From Algoriphagus limi (GTDB taxonomy: Bacteria; Bacteroidota; Bacteroidia; Cytophagales; Cyclobacteriaceae), in contig NZ_JANWGH010000001.1 in assembly GCF_024919275.1 (NCBI RefSeq), positions 992,001-1,056,000 on the forward strand: a stretch of DNA of 64,000 nucleotides. The letters run 5' to 3'. Below the pieces are notes generated by a model. The model saw nothing but the letters and a program-made list of their open reading frames with translations, was not told the origin of the DNA and did no database searches. Position 1 is the first letter of the stretch; the number at the start of each line of letters is the position of its first letter. Positions 53,834 to 62,800 of the stretch are shown piece after piece. A program made the translations under genes and the position numbers.

Positions 53834-53841
53834 TATTTTTG
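53834..53841 (+). promoter_or_regulatory. -7 box directly before the TonB-dependent receptor start
   Basis: TATTTTTG matches TAnnTTTG and ends 4 bp before the GTG start at 53846. Transcription would begin at or beside the start codon. No TTTG at normal spacing upstream (closest is TTTA at 53814-53817). Confidence 0.35.
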
Positions 53842-53845
53842 GACC

Positions 53846-56152
53846 GTGAAACAAGTTTTGTCCATTTTATTTCTCTCGATACTTACTGCTAGCTTGAGTT
53901 TTCAGGCGAATGGGCAAGACTGTCGTTTAGTTATCCGAGGGAAAGTAATCCACTTAGAAAACAACGAATCCATTCCAGGAGCATACGTATGGATTGATGA
54001 AATCCATAATGGAACCGTCACGGATGATTCTGGGAATTTTCAATTTAGAAACCTCTGCCCTGGTGAATACACGTTAAAGATTCAATTTTTAGGACACCAG
54101 GAAATCATCGAAAAGATCATACTTGGAAATAACTCTTTCAACAAAACTTTCCGGTTACAGGAGGAAGCCACTGATTTAGGAGGAGTTGAAATCCACGGTC
54201 ACCGAGATGCAGTCCAAACTACTACAGCTATCTCTGCACTTTACGGGGAAAGACTTTTAGAAGCAAGAGGAGAAAACCTGGGTGAAAGTTTAAAACGAAT
54301 AGCTGGTGTCACCACCTTTTCGACTGGAAACAGTATCGCAAAACCTGTCATTCACGGATTACATTCCAATAGAATCATGATTCTTAATAATGGAATCAGA
54401 TTAGAAGGACAGCAATGGGGAGCAGAACATGCACCTGAAATTGATCCATTTCTTGCAAATGAAATCACCGTAATCAAAGGAGCTGAGACAGTACGTTTTG
54501 GTCCTGAAGCTATGGGTGGAGTGATTTTGGTAAATCCGGGTGAAATTCCAACCGGAAAAAATCATCAAACAGATCTTTATTTGGTTGGGGGAACCAATGG
54601 CAGAACAGGAAACCTATCCATTTCACATGCCAGCGGTTTTGAAAAGATTGCAGGGCTAGGTTATCGTGTGCAGGGCTCTGTAAAAAGAGGTGGAAATGTC
54701 AAATCCCCTGAGTATTTCCAAGGCAATACCGGAATGAGCGAAATGAACTTTTCGGGTGCATTGAATTATACCAGTTCAAAAATCGGTACAGAGCTCTATT
54801 ACAGTTTTTTCAATACCGAACTGGGAATCTTACGGGATGCACACACTGGTAATTTATCTGATTTGGAAGAGATCATTGAAAATGGTCGTCCATTTACCAA
54901 TGCAGATTTCACCTATGAAATCAACAATCCAAAACAGATTGTTTCTCACCACCTGGCGAAATTAAAAGCCCACTACCATTTGAATGACAGGTGGAAAGCA
55001 AATATTCAATATGGATTCCAACTTAATCAGCGGCAAGAATACGATCGACGCCGAGGCGATTTGAATAGTAGGGCAAGTTTAGATTTGGAACTTTTCACAA
55101 ATACGCTTGATCTTTTTGTGGACCACACTCATGAAAATGCACTGAGCGGAACTTGGGGAATTAACGTCATCCAACAAGCTAACTCTAATGTCCCAGGCAC
55201 AGGGGTCACTCCATTAATTCCCAACTATGACATGGTCAATTTTGGACTTTATTTAATGGAGAAATACTCCAAAGGACCTTTAGAATTGGAAGGCGGACTT
55301 CGATATGACTATCGTACGGTAAATACAGCCCGTTATATTGGAAATGAGTTGGAAGAAGCTGATCTGAGCTATAATAATGTGACAGCTTTTTTGGGAGCTT
55401 ATTATCAAATCAGCCCAACAGTATCCTTCAGATCAAATCTAGGTTCGGCATGGAGACCACCTAATGTGAACGAGCTTTTCTCCCAAGGCTTGCATCATGG
55501 AGCAGCTGCCGTAGAAATCGGAGATGCTGATTTGCAGTCAGAAAAATCGCTGAAGTGGGTAAACTCATTGGAGTTTGAAGGCAAAAGATCAAGTGGAGAG
55601 ATTACGCTTTATGCTAATCAAATTCAGGATTACATCTATCTGAATCCAACAGGAGAAACTTTCGTGAGTTTGAGAGGGACTTTTAATGTCTACGAATACT
55701 TACAGGCCAATGCATTCTTCTGGGGATTTGATTTCTCGGGAAGCTATGAAATCAATGATGGTTTTCAAGCTTATGCCAAAGGCTCAATCATCCGGGCAAG
55801 AAATACAGAAACGGATGAGTTTTTCCCTTTTATACCATCAGATCGAATGGATTGGGGAATTATGTACAGCATTGGCAATGAGGAAAAAAGTCACAACATC
55901 ACCTTATCCAATATTTTGGTCGCCCAACAAAAAAGAGAGCCATCCTTTGATTTAGCCCCTGCCCCACCGGCCTATGCTTTATTCAATTTAGCATATCGCT
56001 ATCAGGTTCCTTTTCAGGGTAATCGCTTAAACCTTGGATTCCAAGCACAAAACCTATTCAATACCGAATACAAAGAATACATGAATAGATTCCGCTACTT
56101 CACTGCGGATATGGGAAGAAATATCTTACTAAAAATCAATTACCAATTCTAA
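53846..56152 (+). CDS. TonB-dependent receptor with carboxypeptidase-like domain
   Basis: The 768-residue outer-membrane receptor has a signal peptide (to about residue 24, NGQ) and a carboxypeptidase-regulatory-like domain (about 28-110). The plug domain (about 120-230) has KPVIHGLHSNRIMILNNGIR and GAETVRFGPEAMGGVILV, and the beta-barrel ends RNILLKINYQF with an aromatic terminus. The plug sequence, with HGL and AEHAPEIDP segments, resembles ZnuD-like metal receptors more than SusC; no SusD follows. The substrate is therefore more likely a metal or chelate than a glycan, by inference. Start is GTG, as no ATG precedes the signal. The lipoprotein gene is 20 bp downstream. Confidence 0.9.
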   Translation: MKQVLSILFLSILTASLSFQANGQDCRLVIRGKVIHLENNESIPGAYVWIDEIHNGTVTDDSGNFQFRNLCPGEYTLKIQFLGHQEIIEKIILGNNSFNKTFRLQEEATDLGGVEIHGHRDAVQTTTAISALYGERLLEARGENLGESLKRIAGVTTFSTGNSIAKPVIHGLHSNRIMILNNGIRLEGQQWGAEHAPEIDPFLANEITVIKGAETVRFGPEAMGGVILVNPGEIPTGKNHQTDLYLVGGTNGRTGNLSISHASGFEKIAGLGYRVQGSVKRGGNVKSPEYFQGNTGMSEMNFSGALNYTSSKIGTELYYSFFNTELGILRDAHTGNLSDLEEIIENGRPFTNADFTYEINNPKQIVSHHLAKLKAHYHLNDRWKANIQYGFQLNQRQEYDRRRGDLNSRASLDLELFTNTLDLFVDHTHENALSGTWGINVIQQANSNVPGTGVTPLIPNYDMVNFGLYLMEKYSKGPLELEGGLRYDYRTVNTARYIGNELEEADLSYNNVTAFLGAYYQISPTVSFRSNLGSAWRPPNVNELFSQGLHHGAAAVEIGDADLQSEKSLKWVNSLEFEGKRSSGEITLYANQIQDYIYLNPTGETFVSLRGTFNVYEYLQANAFFWGFDFSGSYEINDGFQAYAKGSIIRARNTETDEFFPFIPSDRMDWGIMYSIGNEEKSHNITLSNILVAQQKREPSFDLAPAPPAYALFNLAYRYQVPFQGNRLNLGFQAQNLFNTEYKEYMNRFRYFTADMGRNILLKINYQF

Positions 56153-56172
56153 TTATTTACTGCTTACTTATT

Positions 56173-56775
56173 ATGAAAAACCTACAAAAACTACCTATCT
56201 ATTTGCTTGCAGCAGGATTGTTTGTCTTTGCATCGTGTGAGAGTGATGATCCAATTCAGGAAAATGAAGGAGAAGTAATTACTGATGTAACGCTTTTATT
56301 CACAGAGCTTGATAATGCCGGAAATCCAGTTGGTCTTACCTTCTCTTTTGATGCTACTGACCCTGAAGGAATCGAAGTAGGAGGAGCTCCAACAATTGAA
56401 ACTGTTACATTAGAGGCAGGTAAAACCTACCGCATGCAGATTGAAGTACGCAATAGTATCGAGAATGAAGATATAACAGAAGAAATCCTAGAAGAGGCAG
56501 ATGAGCATCAGTTCTTCTTCCTAGGTTCTGCCTTCTCTGGTTCTTCAGCTCCTTTGACTTATGTGTATGCTGATGAATCTGGAGAATTAATTGGTGTAAG
56601 AGGAACAGTAACTGTAGCTGCTAACCCTTCCTTCAACAATGCTCAAATGCGTGTGGTACTTCGTCACGATTTGGATAAAAATTATCCGGGTGCAGACAGC
56701 CCTAATTTTGAAAACTTTGTTCAAGCTGGAGGAGAAACTGACTTAGACATCACTTTCCCATTGGTGTTGAATTAA
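56173..56775 (+). CDS. Receptor-associated lipoprotein of unknown fold
   Basis: The 200-residue protein has a lipoprotein signal with lipobox FASC (Cys22), followed by an acidic linker. Beta-rich segments VTLLFTELDNAGNPVGLTFSF and YRMQIEVRNSIENEDITEEI lead to EEADEHQFFF, an acidic-plus-His patch of the kind that could bind a metal ion. Proteins of this type are common next to TonB-dependent receptors of this class in Bacteroidota and are otherwise uncharacterised. With the adjacent receptor it probably forms a surface or periplasmic capture unit. A bidirectional terminator follows. Confidence 0.75.
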   Translation: MKNLQKLPIYLLAAGLFVFASCESDDPIQENEGEVITDVTLLFTELDNAGNPVGLTFSFDATDPEGIEVGGAPTIETVTLEAGKTYRMQIEVRNSIENEDITEEILEEADEHQFFFLGSAFSGSSAPLTYVYADESGELIGVRGTVTVAANPSFNNAQMRVVLRHDLDKNYPGADSPNFENFVQAGGETDLDITFPLVLN

Positions 56776-56791
56776 TTCCTATTCATTTCTA

Positions 56792-56829
56792 AAAAAATGC
56801 CAGCCTTTATCGGACTGGCATTTTTTGTT
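56792..56829. terminator. Bidirectional terminator between the lipoprotein and the repeat-protein gene
   Basis: AAAAAATGCCAG (56792-56803) pairs perfectly with CTGGCATTTTTT (56815-56826), with A-tract on one side and T-tract on the other, so it can stop transcripts from both genes. Confidence 0.9.
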
Positions 56830-56859
56830 TTAGAAAGAATTAAACTAGTCGAAACTCTC

Positions 56860-59800
56860 CTATTGGTTCTTGATAAGACGCTTGGTAATAACCTCAAATC
56901 CAATTTGAACCTGAACTTGGTACATACCCGGACTTAAACCTTTCAAATCCAATTTCTGAACGAAGGATTTTTCTCTGAGGCTACTTTCCTCAAGAACCAG
57001 CTTTCCTGTGGCATCAAATACTCGAATTGTCACTTGATCACCATAGGATAGATCTACTTTCAGATTGGTTTCTTCATAAGCAGGGTTTGGATATAGAATC
57101 ACCTCATTTGCTCCAATTTCCCTTCTCAAGGTAATTTCCCTATTGATTGCCTGACCTGCTCGATCCAAACTGATCACTTTCAGAATATATTCCTGAACTT
57201 TTTCATGAGAACCTTTCCAAATTACCCGATCACCATCCAATTCAAAATTAGGATGAGGTTCCATTGAGTAAAGATGGATGGAATCAACTGGATCTACGGT
57301 TGAAAGGATTCCAATTACATTTCCTTCTGAAGAAGCTTTGGAAATAAGATCCTCGCTAATCGTAATATCCAGGGCCTTTGGTTTATCAAGAACCAAGACA
57401 TTCATGACTACCCGATCTGTCAGGAATCTGGATGAATAGATAGTCGATTTAATCTGACCTTCTATCGGTTGCAGACCAGGAGTAAGAGGATCATACTTTG
57501 CCTCATCCCAGTCTACTTCCATTTCTAGCAATTCCTCACCAGTGTCAATGGACCAAGTATAGGTCTTCAATTCTTCAAAAGGCGTATTCCAATCAACAGT
57601 CACCAAGGAGTTCGAATCAATGGATTTGTTTTTGCCTTTCGCAGGCATGTGGATTACGATATTACCTCCTGAAATTTCGGTGGAAGCATCCGTAAAATCA
57701 GAACTTCCCAACTGATTGTCATAAACCGTATTCCCACTGATAGTTTCCCAAATCTTTATTCTAAACTTATCTGATTCAGTTGATTCTTTGAGAGCTCCAT
57801 CGATAGCAGACACCATAAATGAGTAGCCTTCTACACCATTAATCTTACCAGTTCCCTTATATATTCCTTTTGCCCCTGCAATTACCAAAGACATATCTTC
57901 ATGAGAAGAACTGTTAAAATTCAAGTCTCCATTTTTAAACTGGAACTCTGTATTTCCATCTACCCGATTGCTTCCTTTTCTGTATTTGGCTACAAATCCA
58001 AAATTGGCTCGTCCTTCTAAATCAGAATCATTTAGATACGCACCTTTTGGAGACCAAATCCATCCACCTCCAGTGATAAATCCTCCATTAGGATCAAAGA
58101 TTACAGCAAGGTCTGTTAAAGCTGTCCACTCATTACCGCATACATCTACAAGTACCAATTGGATCTGATACACACCTGCCTGTGAATAGGTATATTCTGC
58201 TGCAAAATTCTCAAATGGAGCCGTTAAAATGGTTTCATCTCCATTATCCCACACCCATTTTGCTTCTACAATTTCACCAGAAATAGATGCATCCACTTGA
58301 AGAGGATTGTTGATTTGAATTGGATCAAGTGGACCTGAAATACTTGCTACAGGAGAGGCATCAAGACAAGGATTAACAGAGCAAGACTCTGGTGCTCCCG
58401 GATTTTTATTAGGATCCTGGTCATCACAATCCAAATTATTATCGGCATAGCCAATTTGAGCTAAGCAGAAATATTCAGGTTCCGCATTTTCACTTCCATA
58501 ACCATCTCCATCCGCATCGATATAGAAGGCAGTTTGCAAACCTTCGTCAATCGCTCCATCACAGTTGTTGTCCTTACCATCACAAACCTCAGGCGCACCA
58601 GGATAAATCGTGTCGTCGGTGTCGTCGCAATCCAAATTATCAGTCACGTAGCCCTCTGGAGCGGCACAAGCAAATACTGCCTCAGCATTTACATCTCCAT
58701 AGCCATCTCCGTCCGCATCGATATAGAAGGCAGTTTGTACACCTTCGTCGATCGTTCCATCACAGTTGTTATCCTTACCATCACAAAGCTCAGAAGCACC
58801 AGGATAAACCGTTTCGTCGGAGTCATCACAATCACCTTCATTTGGAGTAAATCCATCATTATCTGAATCTAAATCTCCAGGATCTATAGCGTTAATACTT
58901 ATTGTGACAATAGCAGTAGCTGAACCCTGATTTCCGTTTACATCAGTTAAGGTCAAAGTGACGATATTCTCTCCTTCATCTGCAACGATGAAATCAGTTT
59001 GACTTAATTGGTAACTCAAGATTCCACAATTATCGGTAGAGCCGTTATCCACATCTAATGGATTCAGAACAAGAGTTTGATCCGCATCAATTTCAAATGC
59101 TCGATTACGGGTCAAAACCACTGGAGCTTCATCGTCGGTAACAGTTACATCGAAGCTGCAAGTAGATTGATTACCTGCTTCATCGGTGGCAGTATAAGTT
59201 ACTCTTGTTGTACCAATTGGGAAAACTGAACCAGGTTCAATGTTGCTTATTAAGTTTACAACTACACTATTATCTGTTGCAAATGGTTGACTCCAAGAAA
59301 CTGTAGCTCCGCAGATTCCGGGATCATTTGAAACTGAAATATTTGTAGGGCAATCATTAATTATTGGATCAATATTGTCTTCACTTTCTGCAATACTTAC
59401 TGTAAAACTGCATTCTGCAGAATTTCCAGAAACATCAGTAACCCGATAAGTAACAATAGTTTCTCCCAATGGGAACTCCGTTCCACTTGCAAAGCCTTCA
59501 ATCAACTCAACCGAAGAAATACCACAATTATCTGTGGCAACTGGTGCATCATATATGATAACTTTTCCAGTAGCTCCAAATTCAACTGTAGTACTTATAT
59601 CGGAAGGACATGTAATCACCGGAGCCTGGGTATCGTTCACCGTCACCGTGAAGCTCGCTGCCTGGGTATTGCCATGGATGTCCGTAGCCGTGTAGGTGAC
59701 CGTGGTCGTTCCTACCGGGAACTGATCTCCTGAAGCATAGTCAGCAGTGAAACTTTCTATGCCACAGTTGTCCGCTGCTTGCGGCTCGGTCCAGCTTACC

Positions 59801-62800
59801 AATGCTCCGCAAGTGTTCAGATCATTGTCAATAATGATATCCGATGGAACATTTGTGATTGATGGCTTCTCGGTATCATTGACCGTTACCGTGAAGCTCG
59901 CTGTTTCAATGTTGCCATGGATATCCGTAGCCGTGTAGGTGACCGTGGTTGTTCCTACCGGGAAGGTTGATCCGTTCACCTTGTCAGCAGCAAAGCTTTC
60001 TATTCCGCAGTTGTCCGCTGCTTGAGGCTCTGCCCAGCTAACCAATGCTTCGCAAGTATTCAGATCATTGTCAATAATGATATCCGATGGAACATTTGTG
60101 ATTGATGGCTTCTCGGTATCATTGACCGTTACCGTGAAGCTCGCTGTTTCAATGTTGCCATGGATATCCGTAGCCGTGTAGGTGACCGTGGTTGTTCCTA
60201 CCGGGAAGGTTGATCCGTTCACCTTGTCAGCAGCAAAGCTTTCTATTCCGCAGTTGTCCGCTGCTTGAGGCTCTGCCCAGCTCACCACTGCTTCGCAAAC
60301 GCCTCCATCATTACTGATTTCGATGTTTTCTGGCATGCCCGTGATTACCGGTTTCTCGGTATCGTTCACCGTCACCGTGAAGCTCGCTGTTTCAATGTTG
60401 CCATGGATGTCCGTTGCCGTATAGGTGACCGTCGTGGTGCCTACCGGGAAGGTTGATCCGTTCGCCTGGTCAGCAACAAAGCTTTCTATTCCGCAGTTGT
60501 CTGCTGCTTGCGGCTCGGTCCAAGTCACCACAGCCCCGCAAGTATTCAGATCATTGTCAATAATGATATCCGATGGAACATTTGTGATGGTTGGCTTCTC
60601 GGTATCATTGACCGTCACCGTGAAGCTCGCTGTCTCGGTATTACCGTGGGTGTCCGTAGCCGTGTAGGTTACCGTCGTGGTGCCTACCGGGAAGGTTGAT
60701 CCGTTCACCTGGTCAGCCGCAAAGCTTGCTATTCCGCAGTTGTCCGCCGCTTGCGGCTCTGCCCAGCTCACCACTGCTTCGCAAACGCCTGCATCATTAC
60801 TGATTTCGATGTTTTCTGGCATGCCCGTGATTTCCGGTTTCTCGCTATCGTTCACCGTCACCGTGAAGCTCGCTGTTTCAATGTTGCCATGGATGTCCGT
60901 TGCCGTGTAGGTTACAGTAGTCGTTCCTACTGGGAAGGTTGATCCGTTCACCTGGTCAGCAGCAAAGCTTTCTATTCCGCAGTTGTCCGCTGCATTCGGC
61001 TCGGTCCAGGTCACCACCGCTCCGCAGACTCCCGCATCGTTGTTCACCGTGATGTTGGCCGGAACATTTGTAATGACCGGAAGCTCATTGTCCGTAACAG
61101 TCACCGTGAAGCTCGCCGTCTCGGAATTGCCGTGGATGTCGGTTGCCGTGTAGGTGACCGTGGTCGTTCCTAGCGGGAACACTGATCCGTTCACCTGGTC
61201 AGAAGAGAAGCTTTCTATTCCGCAGTTATCCGCTGATTGCGGCTCGGTCCAAGTCACCACAGCCCCGCAGATTCCTGGATCGTTGTTCACCGTGATGTTG
61301 GCCGGAACATTTGTAATGACCGGAAGCTCATTGTCCGTAACGGTTACCGTAAAGCTCGCCGTCTCGGTATTGCCGTGAATATCGGTTGCCGTGTAAGTGA
61401 CCGTGGTCGTGCCTACCGGGAAGGTTGATCCGTTCACCTTGTCAGCCGCAAAGCTTTCTATTCCGCAGTTGTCCGCTGCATTCGGTTCAGTCCAGCTCAC
61501 CACTGCTCCGCAAGTATTCAGATCATTGTCAATAATGATATCTGATGGAACATTTGTGATCACTGGCTTCTCGCTATCGTTCACCTTCACCGTGAAGCTC
61601 GCTGTTTCAATGTTGCCATGGATGTCCGTTGCCGTGTAGGTTACCGTCGTCGTGCCTACCGGGAACAGATCTCCCGAAGCATAGTCCGAAGTCAAGCTGG
61701 CAATTTCACAGTTGTCTGCAGCACTCGGTGCCGTCCAGGTTGCCACTGCTCCGCAAAGACCTGCATCATTACTGATTTCGATGTTTTCTGGCATGCCTGT
61801 GATTACCGGTTTCTCGCTATCGTTCACCGTCACCGTGAAGCTCGCTGTCTCGGTATTACCGTGGGTGTCCGTAGCCGTGTAGGTTACCGTCGTGGTGCCT
61901 ACCGGGAAGGTTGATCCGTTCACCTGGTCAGCCGCAAAGCTTTCTATTCCGCAGTTGTCCGCTGCATTCGGTTCAGTCCAGCTTACCAATGCTCCGCAAG
62001 TATTCAGATCATTGTCAATAATGATATCCGATGGAACATTTGTGATTGATGGCTTCTCGGTATCATTGACCGTTACCGTGAAGCTCGCTGTTTCAATGTT
62101 GCCATGGATGTCCGTTGCCGTGTAGGTTACCGTCGTCGTGCCTACCGGGAACAGATCTCCCGAAGCATAGTCCGAAGTCAAGCTGGCAATTTCACAGTTG
62201 TCTGCAGCACTCGGTGCCGTCCAGGTTGCCACTGCTCCGCAAAGACCTGCATCATTACTGATTTCGATGTTTTCTGGCATGCCTGTGATTACCGGTTTCT
62301 CGCTATCGTTCACCGTCACCGTGAAGCTCGCTGTCTCGGTATTACCGTGGGTGTCCGTAGCCGTGTAGGTTACCGTCGTGGTGCCTACCGGGAAGGTTGA
62401 TCCGTTCACCTGGTCAGCCGCAAAGCTTTCTATTCCGCAGTTGTCCGCTGCATTCGGTTCAGTCCAGCTCACCACTGCTCCGCAAGTATTCAGATCATTG
62501 TCAATAATGATATCTGATGGAACATTTGTGATCACTGGCTTCTCGCTATCGTTCACCGTCACCGTGAAGCTTGCTGTTTCAATGTTGCCATGGATGTCTG
62601 TAGCCGTGTAGGTGACCGTGGTTGTTCCTACAGGGAAGGTTGATCCGTTCGCCTGGTCAGCAGCAAAGCTTTCTATTCCGCAGTTGTCTGCTGCTTGCGG
62701 CTCGGTCCAAGTCACCACAGCCCCGCAAGTATTCAGATCATTGTCAATAATGATATCCGATGGAACATTTGTGATGGTTGGCTTCTCGTTATCATTGACC

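Noticed and set aside
58534-58866. 110-codon plus-strand frame opposite the MopE-like motifs
   Set aside because: Shadow of the Asp-rich repeats on the opposite strand, with no domain of its own.
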